Of a stretch of DNA of 48,486 nucleotides, positions 10,646 through 22,599 are shown piece by piece. How positions within the stretch are numbered: the stretch's first letter is position 1; each line of letters begins with the position of its first letter. The notes under the pieces are model-generated. The model was not told the DNA's origin. It was given only the letters and a program-made list of their open reading frames with translations, and ran no database searches. This stretch comes from Dichomitus squalens LYAD-421 SS1. Lineage: Eukaryota > Basidiomycota > Agaricomycetes > Polyporales > Polyporaceae. The stretch spans positions 144,527 through 193,012 of the forward strand of contig NW_006766896.1 of assembly GCF_000275845.1 (NCBI RefSeq), given 5' to 3'. The position numbers were made by a program, and so were the translations under genes.

Positions 10646-13600
10646 ATGGATATCGCCCCCGTCGACGTCGACATGGCCGTCTCCGATGCCCACGACTCCC
10701 ACGAGGGCAGCGGCTCCGACTCCGCGTCATCAACGTCGTCTTCGCCACCGCCCTCCCCATCGCCAGCACACAATTCTCCCATTGCCGTTGACGACGACTC
10801 CCGTCCCGCCTCCGCCGACCTCCCCCCTCCACTTCTTACATCAGACGCCCCGCCATCGTCCAGCGAGGCCCCCGCCCCCATAGAGGGCGGGCGTGGCCGC
10901 AAGTCGAAGCCGTCATCGTCCACCGTCGCCGCAGCGCCCACGGGCGCCAAACCAAAGTCGACGAAATCTGCCGCCCCTCGTGCCTCCTCTCCTTCCCCGC
11001 CCCCGCCCGCGCACCCGGCCCGCCCGCCTCTCCAGACGATTCGGCTCGAAATCAAGCTTGGAGGCCCCGACGACTACGAGGTCAACATCTCCGAGCTTGC
11101 CAAGGTGACTGGCCAGCGTCCGGCAACACCCGTGCCGGAGCTCACCAAGCACGATACCAGCGACGAGAGCGAGGCTGAGGCTGAGGCCGAGGCCGAGCCT
11201 GCTCCCGCTGAGACCGACGACAAGCAAAAGGGCAAGCGACGAAAGCGGGTGAGTATCCTGTCTTCTCGTGTAGCCGGCGTGCGCACTGTCCCTGGTGAGG
11301 ACGTCGGATGTGAAGCTGTGCGCACTGCGGCGCGGCGGTCCCGCACGTTCGCGTACCATGCGCACGAACGAGTGGTTAGCACTCTGTATATGCGTTCCTT
11401 CCAGCGTATATGCAGCGCGCTCTCGCTGTGGTCGCTCACTACACCTTAACTACTTCCTTACTGTTGATTAACGCTGATGCATATACCTTGGTAGCGGAAC
11501 CATGCTTCCGAATACTACGACACCACCGACCCATTCATCGACGACTCGGAGCTCGCGCAAGACGAGCGAACATTCTTCGCCCAGACGAAGCAGAAGGGCT
11601 TCTATGTGTCGAGTGGACAGGTAGCCTTGCTGAACAAGTACGTTACTCTTGATCCTATGCTGTTCTATCCTCCGAGAGAACGTCATTGCCTCCATGCAAG
11701 TCCTGTATGCGCCGTATGGTGTGCATATACACGTGCCCGGGATGTGTTCCACCAGGCATCGCGCGAGACCACAGTACCAGAGCCCAGCCGCCAAGACTTC
11801 GTCCGTCGTACGATGCACTTCTGCATTGGTTCAGGTGGTCTCGCCTGTCCTCGCTCGCGTACGCCCCTCACTGTTCTCAACCTCCGTCCCCGTCATCTGG
11901 AGACATCCCGTTGTCGCCATTGCGCATAGGTACTTGCTCGACAAACCCTGCCGCGAAGCAGCCGAAAGTTCGCTGGGGTGGGCATGGTGCGACGCTGAAG
12001 ATGCCCTTTGTCGCCCTCCCCGTTTAACTTCGAGCACTTCTTCTCGGGCCATCTCCATCGCTTTTTGCCACTCATACTCACGTACCCTTCCGCAGACCAT
12101 CGAACAAGAAGCCCAAGTCTAAGAAGATCAACATCCTCGCGCCCTCCGCCTCCGTCTCCGCCGCCCTCTCCACCGCGACCCTCCCCCTGCCCGCACTCTC
12201 CATATCCGCAGCCGCTTCCGGACCTTCGCCCACCCCGGCATCGACGAACGGGAATATCAACGGTAAGGTGAAGACAGAAGAAGGGTCGGGGTCGCGAGAC
12301 CAGCCCATAGCACTATCGGACGGGGAGGACAGCGGCAAGTTGAAGCGCAAGCTGTCCGAGGGCGGGCAGACGTTCGCGAGCCTGTCCGAGGGGGGCGCGA
12401 AGAAGCGCAGGAAGACGGTCGAGATCGTGAGTGTTGCGTGCTGTGATTGTGTCGAGAGCGTGTCGCCGACGTCTGCTGTTTCTCCCCCTGTCGTTGCGCC
12501 CGCTGGGTCTCTGTCCTCACCCACGACTACGACTGCGACTACGACCATGCCTGTGCTGGGGCCCGTGTCGCGCCGCGCCGCGCAGCACCCGTTCCACCCG
12601 GAGCTCGAGCAGGCGATCGAGGTGCTCAAGGAGGCGATCGCGAAGGAAAACTGGGAGGTGAAGGGCAAGTTCCCGCCCGGGCTGAAGCCGATCCTCGCGC
12701 AGGTCGCGCTCAAGGCGGTCATCCTCGGGGAGTACGACGAGAACTTCTTCAACCTCATGCCGCGGCTGTTCCCGTACAACAAGTTCACCATGACCGTGAG
12801 TCCTCTCCCGTTGCTGTGACGATGCGCATATATTCTAATCCTGTGGCAACAGAAATTGATCAAGCGGACGATATGGCGAGACCACACGAATTTGCTCGTC
12901 GACAGGCAGAACGCGCTCATCGAGGAGCTGCGTGCGCTCGCTGAAGAGGGGTTCCCGAAGGCGAAGGAGGAGTGGGAGAAGAGCGTCATGCAGTGGGGTG
13001 CGTCCCTTCTCTCTATACCTCCTCCCTCCTCTCTCCGACTCACACCTCCTCGGACACAGAAAAGCGCCAAGAGCGCGCGAAGCTCGACGCTAGCGGCGAA
13101 GGCTCTAACGGCGTCGATCACTCACAGGAAGGCTCGCCAGCTGCGAGTGACGCGCAGGCGACGCCTATGATGCCCCGTACGCCTCTCGACCAAGTTGCTA
13201 TCGCGGCAGCGGACGATGGCGAGCACGAGGATGGCGCGGGCGGCGGTGGGAGGGGACGGGATACACATCCGCCTGCGCAGCGGTACAGGCTGACGGACCA
13301 GATGAAGACGATCATCTGGCAGCTGGTGTGTCTCAGCAACGAGTGTTGTCGGATAGAGAACGAGAAGAAGTGAGTGCCTCGTACTTAGATGGGGAGCATG
13401 GCGTGACGGCTGCTGATCATTGGCGTGTGTAGCGCACTTGAGGGCTCGAACCAGATCGTGAGCGACCAGGGAGTGAGGAAGAATTTGTATCAGAAGGTAC
13501 GCATCGTAAATCGCTCGCTTCCGGAGCCATCTTGACTCCTCGCACCCTAGATTGTTGCTGCGTTCCCGGATGGCTGGCTCTCCTCGGGACAGATCTCGCG

Positions 13601-13655
13601 TGAAGTGAGTGTGATGAAGAAGAAATACGAGAAGGAGGCGATGGAGAACGACTGA
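10646..13655 (+). CDS. HPC2/ubinuclein-like HIR histone-chaperone subunit (intact copy)
   Basis: Nuclear subunit of the HIR (HIRA) complex, which deposits H3-H4 independently of replication. Eight exons by my reading: 10646-11248, 11495-11637, 12096-12426, 12586-12795, 12853-12997, 13060-13369, 13433-13496 and 13551-13655. All splice phases match and give 636 aa. Residues 1-200 are Ser/Pro/acidic and disordered. The HUN (HIRA-binding) motif is at about 206-240: YYDTTDPFIDDSEL, then FYVSSG. The ubinuclein middle domain is at about 360-480: HPFHPELEQAIEVLKEA, YDENFFNLMPRLFPYNKFT, then KLIKRTIWRDH. A conserved C-terminal helix (VRKNLYQKIVAAFPDGW) follows and the end is acidic. The ATG follows a pyrimidine-rich tract. 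Intron 2 (11638-12095, about 458 nt) is unusually long, so an extra exon there cannot be excluded. It is the parent-like copy of at least five relics in the window. Confidence 0.9.
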
Positions 13656-14632
13656 ACGTTCTGTGCCGTCGTCGCTTGCACCTTTCATTGAACATCGCGG
13701 CGTCGCTTCTCTGCGCCACCGCCTTTGCTCGCTGTGCGCTTGTTTCCGCGTTTTCTGGTCTCAGTACTTATTCTGCTCAGTGTTATTCGCGGGTGAACCC
13801 GCCTGTCTCGCCGCTGCCTTACCCGTACGCTTGGTTACTAGTGCTCTACCCTATCACGCGTGTATGATAATGTACCTGTGCCTTCTTGACTTTGCATCGG
13901 CCTGTGTGACTGCTATATTGCTGTCTTCGGATCTCTCATGCACAAGGGTCGCGTTTCAGCAACACATGAACGCCCGTATGTATCAGTGCTTGCGGTCAAT
14001 CCTCGATCGCAGCTTATTAGAAACAATCGTGTATGTCATACACGTTCCCTTTGAGTACCTCCACTGGTGGTGAGCGCAAGGTCTTCCTTCCTAGCATTGG
14101 CCCATACTAACGTCAGCCCATATTTTGTCTAGTCCTATCTCAAAAATGCTCAATACGCGCCGCAGCACCCTACAGACGTCGGGCGGGCCCTACGCAGAAA
14201 TCGCCAACAAGGATCATCGGCTCTGACGCGGAAGATAAGACTGACAGAGTCCATCGCCGTATACAACGACCACAACGCAATGCACCAAACAAGAGCTGTC
14301 GAGCTCTGAGATGTCCAAGGAGACTTTCATGCTATCATCCGGGGGAAAAACGTCATCAGGGTGAGGTTCAGGATGCAACAGTCAATGGATGTCCGTCCAC
14401 GACGCTGACTCCACGCGCATCGCCCAGCAGAGACGTGGCGTTGAAGGAGCTATGCGATAAGCGACCATCAAGAAATACAATCAGTGTGCAAAGCATTCGA
14501 TCGTGGAGTGTCGTCTGTGTTGCGGCGCAGGGCGCACCTTCGAAGCGCCCAGAACATCGTATTAAAACTTCTCAGCACGCCAAGAGACAACCCACAGAAC
14601 TTGCGTCGCAACCCTTGCTTCCCTCCGAAGCT
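13656..14632. other. unit spacer between HPC2 and DUF6533
   Basis: Non-coding. Starting from the TGAACGTTC at the HPC2 stop, this 3' flank is recognisably shared with 21849-22600 (unit 3) and 29122-30075 (unit 4). A later block with CATCATCCGGG around 14334 also matches 29812. The sharing shows that HPC2, spacer and DUF6533 were duplicated together. No RNA gene or terminator structure is evident. Confidence 0.55.
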
Positions 14633-16392
14633 ATGGCCTCCTCGCAGACCGATCAACTTGTCGCCGATTATTTCGTTTCGTATGTGATATTGCCCTATCA
14701 CCCAATCTCGTATAACGAGCACTGAAGAGGAATGTCTTGACCCCGTAGCATGACAGAAAACTATTGCTTTATCGCAGGAGCAGGTACGGTCCTGACTGGC
14801 TTACGGCATATCATTTGGCCGCTCGCGAGACTGAGTGCTGAAACATTAACTGATCTATTCCGCAGTGGTATTCTTATACGACTCAATGATGACGACTGGG
14901 GAAGAAATACGCTGTTTTGCTGGCCGGAAGGTAGCCGGAGCAGCCGTCTTGTTCTGTCTGAACAAGTACATGACCATCCTTTTTCTGGTCTGGCAACTGG
15001 CAACGGGATTAAACATATCAGATGAGGTCTGTACTCCGCCATAGCTGGGATCAACTGAACACACGTATCTCGACTACTTCTCCAGAGGTAAGGCAATCCG
15101 ATGGGCTCTCTACAAGGTAATACAATCAATTTTTTGTATGCAGTTGTGCTCTATCTACCAGGGGTAATGCTGCCGTTCAGTACTTGCTTTTCGTAGTCCT
15201 GGCAGGTAAGCACCCTATACCCACTGATGTCCACGAGCACATTCCGATAGTTTGACTTCCAAGCCTTCACAGCCATACGCGTCTATGCACTCAGGAGGAG
15301 CTTGATTCTGTGTGCTATCACTGCTGTTTTGTCCCTAGTGCCTCTCGGAAGTAACTTCGTAAGATTGTATCACGGCCTGTTCATTGCTATCCCGTAAACA
15401 CTGATATATGAATAGGTTATATTCAGGTTCGGATTGACCGGCGAGAATATGTCTCCCTTTGGATGCAGTGAGATCGAGAACATGCCCATCGCTCTCTCCA
15501 AACAGTAAGTCTTTCCTGTATGCGTCAATTGAGATCATCCACTGAAGCCACGCCTACATTTTCAAGGCGTAAATTGCATCTCAAGTCGACTTCACCACTG
15601 ATTTTTTGAACTCCATCTTCTTTAGTGACCATCATCTCTCGGTCGTGTTTGATTGCAGCAGACTGCATTGCCATAGGTGCAACGTGGTGCACGTTAGATC
15701 TCCGATTCCCTACTCGCCACCGGGGCGTGCTTAGAGGCTCAATATCTAGCGTTCTGCTGATGGATGGTGCGCACTGAGTAGTGCCATTCGAGGCGTAAAC
15801 CGCTAACGACATGCTACGCAGGGACAGTCTATTTCCTGTGAGTGGCGTGGTCTTACAGCATCGGCGCATCACATATCTTACCCTCTTGTCACTCAGCATC
15901 CTTGCCGTGCTAAACTCCCTGCATCTGGCTTTCACACTGCTTTCGGTGAGTTAATATTCTGCAAGCGGAGCAATGCAACATCTGACTGTGGGTGTTGCAG
16001 GTCAATACAGATGCACTACAGCCCGTAAGCGTGATGACAGTCTTCACACCCCCGTACGTGCAGCTGTCACCCGATTGATTCCAGGTCCTCTGAACCTTAG
16101 TATGTACATCCCGCGCAGGATATCTGCTATCCTCGTGTCGCGCTTCCTCCTCCACCTACAGTCAGCGAGCCTCCGGGCGGTTGGCTCCGTACCGTCCTCA
16201 CAGATTTCGTCGTTGCACCTCGACCGCTCCCTGGTATTAGAGCGGGTTGTCGGATCAATCGGAGCATCGATTGCAGCCAAAGATTACCTCATAGAAGACG
16301 ATGGTGATGGGCACTATGTGGGGAGAGCTGATGAACATGAGCCGGCTCAGACTTTGAGGGAGGAGTCTACCATGTCGGTGGATCGCTATTGA
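14633..16392 (+). CDS. DUF6533 domain-containing membrane protein, paralog 2
   Basis: DUF6533-family multi-helix membrane protein of unknown role. The start ATG at 14633 (MASSQTDQLVADYFVS) gives a leader closest to typical family N termini. The exon 3 signature is FLYDSMMTTGEEIRCFAGRK followed by AAVLFCLNKY; Ala replaces the Trp of the other copies before the GRK. Then come CALSTRGNAAVQYLLF, AFTAIRVYALRRSLIL, FGLTGENMSPFGC, RSCLIAADCIAIGATW, ILAVLNSLHLAFTLLS and SAILVSRFLLHLQSASLR. The C-terminal tail is longer than in the other copies, ending SVDRY-stop, so its last residues are not conserved. Thirteen exons by my reading, including 2-nt exons at 15086-15087 and 15567-15568. No internal stop. 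It follows the intact HPC2 gene by about 1 kb (unit 2). Confidence 0.85.
15086..15087 (+). other. candidate 2-nt micro-exon 1 of DUF6533 paralog 2
   Basis: Context is TTCTCCAG, AG, GTAAGG. The upstream exon ends in phase 0 after ...ISDE. The two bases plus the first base of the next exon make AGT (Ser) and put CALSTRG in frame. Each flanking intron is of normal fungal length, about 55-65 nt. Confidence 0.62.
15567..15568 (+). other. candidate 2-nt micro-exon 2 of DUF6533 paralog 2
   Basis: Context is TTTTCAAG, GC, GTAAAT. The upstream exon ends in phase 2 (...ALSK plus CA). The GC completes CAG and begins CTG, leading into TIISRSCLIAAD. Without it the next exon is out of frame. Confidence 0.58.
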
Positions 16393-18354
16393 TACTGAGA
16401 ACGTTGACCCTTGCTTATTCGGATATACGTGGCTACACTGCTCAACAAATGGTATTTATTGTATTTATCCACGCTGACTGCCTACCTCGTACCATGATGT
16501 CCTTGAAGTCATCCTAGCCGTGGGAGGTATATGCGTGTGACCTGCCTATAATGTTGAGACGAAATAAAGCGTCAGTTGAGCCAAGGCTCACGATTTAAAC
16601 ATATTCCAAACAGGTTAATGGCACAGCCGAGAACTCTTGTGAAAGTGTACAGATTGCAGTGTACGTGTCCCGTCTCGGTGTCCGTAAAAACAGTGTCGAA
16701 TCTGGTAAACGCAGCAAACCAGTACAACAGGACACCACGGGCGGAATCCAATAGCGCGGCCTTGGTCCAAGTCCGGAGGTCAACACAGTACCCTATAGAA
16801 TCAAGCTCGACTCAATCATCCTTTAGTTGAACACGATTTCGAAATGAGCTCATGAACAGCGTCCGGATCACCAGTCCGATTCATGGCCCGACAGCGCCAG
16901 TGATCTGTGACACATAGGACCCTGGACGGTGAAACGACGACACGCTTCAGGTTAGACTCTTCAGCTAAGGGCACTGAAAACCTAAAAGCAATGACCAGCG
17001 TGTGAAATGACGGATCGTAGCCCTTCGACTCCATGACGATGACGGTGGAGCGAGCAAGCGTGATGTCGTCCTAGCACACCGAATGGCCTGGACAAAGCAC
17101 GTAGGATGATTGAGGCTATCTAAAGGCGCGACGGACAAGACGCTAGAGTGACTCGAGGAGAGCCGTCTCGCAACAGTTGTCCGCGCACACAGCTTCGAAG
17201 GCAGTCCCGTACTGGACAAGATCGACGAGGCTGCTGAGAAGATCAGCACATCAGGAGGGACGGGCAAGACCGATCTCATGCGATGTGCTCCTCGGTCGTA
17301 ATGTACGCGCGATAACAAAGTCGGATGACTTTGCGCACCAGATGTCCGCCTCCGGATTGTGAAACAAGTCAGCATTGAGGCAGTTCCACCTCCGGCGGTT
17401 GGGTGGGGGATGCGGGGCCTAGCGCTATCTGGACCAGAGATATACGAGATGAGACGGGAGAGAGTTGGAACGAGACGTGAGGGACACGGAGCGTGGCAAC
17501 GTAGAGCAAGTGAGATCGGGCGAGGAGGATCTGAACGAGCATGGTGAGCCGGACGTGTTCTCCCAGAGGTACGAGGGACCCTGCAGAGAACGCGTACGTC
17601 GGGAGGTAGAGCCGGTCTGGCACCTGCAGGTAACACTCCAACGTCATGTCGCATCCGGAGACACGCAAGCCCGCCCTGCTCAGAGTCGATCGTCAAGTTT
17701 GAGCCTATGGTTGGTGTAGAACGGGGAAACGTCTTCTCCGCTGGCGATGTCATAGATCGCGCAGCTGAGAACGTCGTCCTTTATGCAATACACGCGGTGG
17801 CGACGTGCACATCCTCGCTCGTGAGATGGCAGCAGTAGCTAGCATCGCCGAAAACGCGACCTTGGTCAAGTACGGGAGCAGCTGCTACGACTTCCCGACT
17901 ACTCAAAGCGCAAATGGGTGAGTGTCGTATCTGTGATACGGATTGAAAGGCACCTGATATCGTCACATATGTCCGAGTCGTTGCGGCTGTCACTTGCCAC
18001 GGTGACGGTGTACGAAGATGAAGCTCTGCGCGACGAGTACACAGCGGGGGCCAGTGTCAATGTCTGCGAAGTCGAAAGATAGATTCCGTATCAACGAGGA
18101 TACGCTTCAATGGAAAGGGATATCGTGCTTGAGTGAGCTCTGAGAGCACTCGTTCTGAGCGGTGGGGTGGAAGGTGAACTTCGGGTTGCGGATGTATGCC
18201 GCGCCCTTCGACTTAAACCGGCATGAGAGGGTGACCGGTGAGCGCATAGCCCAAACGCTAGTGGTGTTCCATGTGTGAGCCCGAGCGAAGCAAGGAGTCA
18301 GTATGGAGAGTCGGGGTGTTCATCGTCACTTCTTGTGCATTGCTATTCACTTGG
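16393..18354. other. repeat-rich intergenic region
   Basis: No gene I can support. A 262-codon open frame on the minus strand (17753-16965) is Ser/Arg/Pro-rich and has no motif I recognise. Around 18150-18320 the sequence resembles 27040-27180 (shared TTCGACTT and GGTGACCGGTGAGCGCATAGC), which is the left part of the repeat B neighbourhood. This stretch is a diverged equivalent of the upstream part of a unit. Confidence 0.4.
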
Positions 18355-18520
18355 AGATGATAGGATGCCCATCATAGATGGACCGGTTGCATACCATCCG
18401 ACGAACTTGTTCGGGCGATGTCGATTTGCGGGACCGGGGGCCTAGCGCAATTGCACGAGGCCGCAGCGAGGCCAGATGCCTGATGGCGCTTTGACACTCT
18501 CATATTGCTGGCAGGCACAT
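18355..18520 (+). repeat. repeat B copy 2
   Basis: Contains CATCCGACGAACTTGTTC, GGGCGATGTCGATTTGCGG and GACCGGGGGCCTAG, then a CGCAGCGAGGCC block and ACTCTCATATTG. The last two are shared almost exactly with 33515-33680. Homology probably continues to about 18720, where TCCGGCCCGTATCCCC is also found near 33805. Confidence 0.7.
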
Positions 18521-18799
18521 TGCCGAGGTAGAGACTACAACGGCGGTTTCAAGCTGGCGCCAGCAGAGTAGCGGACCTATGGGCCCGGCTATCCGGCCCG
18601 TATCCCCCTCGTGCGACTCGAGACGCTGCGGCTCTCAACACATCACTAGGATCCTATGTGGCTGCAAGACTGAAGGTTTTGAACAGCCCTCCAGCCCTCC
18701 AGCATGGCAGCACAAACAGTCTGCGGATATTCGACGAGGTAAGCTACAGTCGTCTGCAATACATGCTCAAGGACTGACGTACAGCTGTGTAGTAGGGAG

Positions 18800-19445
18800 C
18801 GTGGGTTTCCCGATGACCACTCTTCTTGATGTCCAGCTCGCCCAGGAACTCACGCCGAAGACGTGTGGAGAACTCGACGCTTTCCGCGACTTCGTGCGCG
18901 CGTTTTTCTGCGACCGCAGTTGCGGAGGTATTGCGACACGGAGTAGCATTGGCATGGAAAGCAGGCTGCTTGAGAGGGGCTGTGCTTTGATTTGGATGCA
19001 GGGAGGGCTGTCGAGACCTGACGCGCTGGGGCCTTAGACGTAGAAGAAAAAAGTAAAGAGGATGCGAATTATGCGCAGGGTCAGGTTACGAGAGCCGGTT
19101 CCTTATATGAACACGGCGATTCCAGTTGATTCCCCTTGATATACGAAGAGACAGCAGAAGACGCGAACGTCCTGTGGTCGAGCCGATCCAGCGCGTGGTG
19201 GTACCATCCTAGAGTCACGTTGTCTAGGGAGACGTGCTGATAGATGCGCCTCGCCACATCCTGAAGTTTGTGACAGTGAGCATATGGTCCGCAGGAAATC
19301 CATAAACCTCTTTTCCAAGGGCAATGAAATTGATCGCGTAGTTGCGAACGTACCTGCAGAGTGCGGGAGTGCCTCCACGCCTTTTGTCCTGAACGAGAAG
19401 ATGTGAAGCTTGGCCTTGATCCAGCACGGACTATATCGGATCGTC
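18800..19445 (-). repeat. repeat A copy 2: unidentified protein relic
   Basis: Minus-strand copy of repeat A and possibly the least damaged at its two ends. Near 19370 it reads HSAGTFATTRSISLPLEKRF, and near 18810-18880 FSTRLRREFLGELDIKKSG followed by GHRE. The equivalent pieces in the other copies are SAGTxxxxxSIxLP and GFSKRLR. It breaks off between, so no continuous gene can be built. Family unknown to me. Confidence 0.5.
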
Positions 19446-20527
19446 GTCTATTGATCTATAGTCCAACGGTGTAATAATGGAGGATAGGTGTGCAGACCGA
19501 CCTGACACCGCCACCTATTTCGCTAGAGCTATGGCTCGCAACGGCGAGGGTACGAGGGAAGGGAAGGCCTTGCTCCACAATTCCTAGTCGTATATGTCAC
19601 GACCTGAGGTGGAAAGATTAATTCTGTATTAGCGAGCATTAGCATGAGCGGGAACTTCGTCGTACCGTGGCTGGCTTTCAGAGAGTTGGTCTCAAGCGGC
19701 ATGGTCGAAGGTGGAAGAGGTGGCTGCGTCGCCTCATGAGGGTGTGCTGCGCCCGCGGTTTTCAGCCTGCGTGAGAGACAGGGAGGTAAGCGAATAGCTC
19801 GAATGCTAATCCTGGTCCATTAGTGAGCGCGAGCGATGCATGGAATCAGCACGGAGATTCGGAATTTGTCATCGTGTATTGCAGATCGCTACTAACCTGG
19901 CACTGATCACTCCAGCAGAGCATTGGACAGATATGATCTCCGGGACAAATATCCATGAGGTTTGGTACTACTATTCTCCCCAGGCAGGCCAACTGCATGC
20001 CATTGCTCAACCTTCTTCACTGGCAGGCGATGTCCGTTTGCGACATAGCTGGACGCAGAAAGCAAAGCTCCACAGAGGATGGAGCTATTGCGTTTTAGTG
20101 AAAGCAACGCACCGCATAAGTTCGCATTGATATGGTCCAAGAGCAGGAGAGTTGAGTACCGTGGGCACACATGTGCACGGCGCAAAGAGTCGACCATAAG
20201 TCCCGTCCGGACCACCGGCCCGTGAGGTCCCCGTATGCCGCCGCGCCTTGTCGCACGGGAACATTGTTCGCCTACGTCGCTCATGCTCCCCCCATGCCGA
20301 TTTCATATCGTCGTCGATGCTGTCGACATTGTCGTCGTGTGTGCATGCTCGCTCAACGAACCCGTGTCATAAGGTCATCGAAATCTTGCTGCATGGACGT
20401 CGACTGAGTCGTGACACCGAAGGTTCCCTTCCTCGCTCTCCCCGTCCAAGTCCGACCACCTCTTTGATTATTATCTCCGCCGTTTTCTACAAGTCGTACT
20501 CGTCCACACACCCGTATCAAGGCCGCT
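19446..20527. other. repeat-rich spacer before the HPC2 relic of unit 3
   Basis: No supported gene. Around 19820-19860 the phrase GAGCGCGAGCGATGCA followed by GGAATCAGCAC resembles blocks at 18275, 27145, 33425 and 36890 that precede repeat B, so a second, more diverged repeat B neighbourhood may lie here. Confidence 0.4.
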
Positions 20528-21851
20528 GATTGGGAAATCCAATTGCAAGAAGATCGATATCCTCGCGCCCTCTGCCACCGTCTCCGTCGCCCTCACCACC
20601 GCGACTCTTCCTCTGCCCGCACTCTCCATATCAGAGGGAAGGTCAAGTCCGCAAGACCGGCGGATAGCCCTATGCCTCGGGAATGAAGGCGGGACGTTGG
20701 AGAGGAAGGTGTTTGAGGGCGGGCAGAGTGAGTGGTGCGTGTTGTAATCGTGTCGAGAGCGTATCGCCGACGTCTGTTGTCCCTTCCCCTGTCGTTGTTT
20801 CCGCCTTATCTCTGCTGTGCCCCATGTACGTGCCTGCACCTGTGCTGATGCCGGGCCACAACTCGCAGCGCCCGTTCCACCCGGCGCTGGAGCAGGCGAT
20901 CGAGGTGCTCGAGGAGGGGACCGTGAAAGACAACTACGAGGTGAGGGGGAGTCCTCGCCCGGGCTGAAACCGAGTATCGCGTAAGCCGCGCTCAAGGCGA
21001 ACATTCTCGGAAAATACAACAAAAACCTCTTCAGGCTTAGGCTGAGGCTGTTCCCGTACAACAGGTTCGCAATGACGGTGCGTGGCCTCGTGCGCGTAGA
21101 TTTGGAAGAGTATATACTCACCTTTGCACAGAAGGTCATCAAGTGGCGAGACCATATGCTTTTCGACAGGCAGAATGCGCTTCACGAAGAGCTGCATGGT
21201 CTTGCTCAGGTACGCACGCCTCTTTCGCACTCCCATCACACGTCCACCTTCTGTCTCCGACCTTCTTTCTTGCAGTAAAGCGCCAGGAACGTGCGAAGAG
21301 GCTTCAACGGTGTCGGTCAATTACAGGAAGGCTCCCAGCTGCGAACGACGCGCAGGCAATGCCCATGAGGCCCCGCACCCCTCTCGATCAAGCTGCTATC
21401 GCGGCAGCGGACAATGGCGAGTACGAATACGGCGCGGACGGCGGTGGAAGGGGATGGGATACGCATTGGCCGGCGAAGCGGTACAGACTGACAGACCAGA
21501 TGAAGACGCTCATCTAGTTGGCGTGTCTGAGCAACGAGTGTTGTCCGATCGAGAACGAGAAGAAGTGAGTGCTTCGTTCTTAGACGGGGAGCATCGCATG
21601 ACGGCTGCTGATTATCGGCGTGTGTAAAGCACTTGCAGGCTCGATCCAGATTGTTAGCGACGAGGGTGTGCGGAAGAACTTGCATCAGAAGGCACGCATC
21701 GTATCTCGTTTATCGTCAGAGCCATACTCATTCAATCTCGCACGCCAGATCGTCGCTGCCTTCCCGGATGGCTGGCTCTCCTCCGGACAGATCTCCCGTG
21801 AGGTGAGTGTGATGGAAGACGAAATACGAGGAGGCGATGGAGAACGACTGA
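20528..21851 (+). pseudogene. HPC2/ubinuclein-like relic, unit 3 (5' truncated)
   Basis: Begins in the middle of exon 3 of the HPC2 gene (KKIDILAPSATVSVAL), so the disordered N terminus and the HUN motif are missing. It then follows the gene closely: intron 3, the ubinuclein middle exon (RPFHPALEQAIEVLEE near 20870; LFPYNRFAMT near 21050), VIKWRDHMLFDRQNAL, the TPLDQAAIAAAD linker exon, and the C-terminal exons to a stop near 21851. Inactivating changes include frameshifts in the middle domain and CTCATCTAG near 21510, where the intact gene reads ATCATCTGGCAG, giving Trp to stop. It is collinear with the spacer and DUF6533 gene downstream. Confidence 0.85.
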
Positions 21852-22599
21852 ACGTTCCGTGCCGTCGTCGCTGGTATCTCTCATCGAACATTGCGGCGTA
21901 GCTTGTCAGACCTACGCCACTGTCTCTGCTCGTGCGCGTTTGTTTCCACTGACTTCCTCAGTAGTTGTTCGCGGGGCGCGCCTATGCGTCGCCGCCGCCT
22001 TACCCGTATGCTTGGTAACTAGTGATTCACTCTACCACACGTGTATCGTATCGTATCTGCCTTACTGTCTCTGCATCAGTCTATGTGTGACTGCTATACA
22101 ATTCGACCTCGAGTCCTTGAATTCCCTATTCACAAAAGCTGCACGTCAGCAAATTTGCACGCCTGTCTGTATACGTACGAAGGGTCAGTCTTCGGTCGCA
22201 GCTCATCACAGATAAATGTGCATACAACGTGCCTTTCTATAAGGGTTCCATACCACTAGTGGGTCAAGGGTTTTCCTTTCTAACATGGCCCATGCTAGCA
22301 TAAGCTCATATTTCTCCCCGTATTCTATCAAAGCTCACTTCCCCTCGCGCCACTTTGTAGACCTGGAGCCATACCCGGCCGGAATCGCTATTACTCAATC
22401 CTAAGATCCAAGATGAGGTTTACAATGTCCATTTCCGTAGACTGTAAGGAAGGTTCCATGGATTCATCTGGGTGGAACGTCTTCAGAATGAGCTTCAGAA
22501 TGCCAAAGTCAACAGATGTCTTCACACGAAGTTGCCACAACGCCGGCACTTTCTCCCAGCGAGGCGTGGTGTTCAGTGTGTACCGGCGGTATCTGACCA

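Noticed and set aside
10169..10702. Glycine/Arg-rich open frames around the HPC2 start
   Set aside because: They read through the CT-rich promoter tract and the Ser/Pro-rich exon in wrong frames, giving low-complexity products.
12078..13121. 347-codon open frame antisense to the HPC2 gene
   Set aside because: Shadow of the GC-rich HPC2 exons. The sense strand has conserved HUN and ubinuclein motifs and matching splice phases.
16965..17753. 262-codon open frame on the minus strand
   Set aside because: Ser/Arg/Pro-rich, with no motif, no splice partners and no second copy that keeps it open. It lies in decayed repeat DNA, so a chance frame is more likely.
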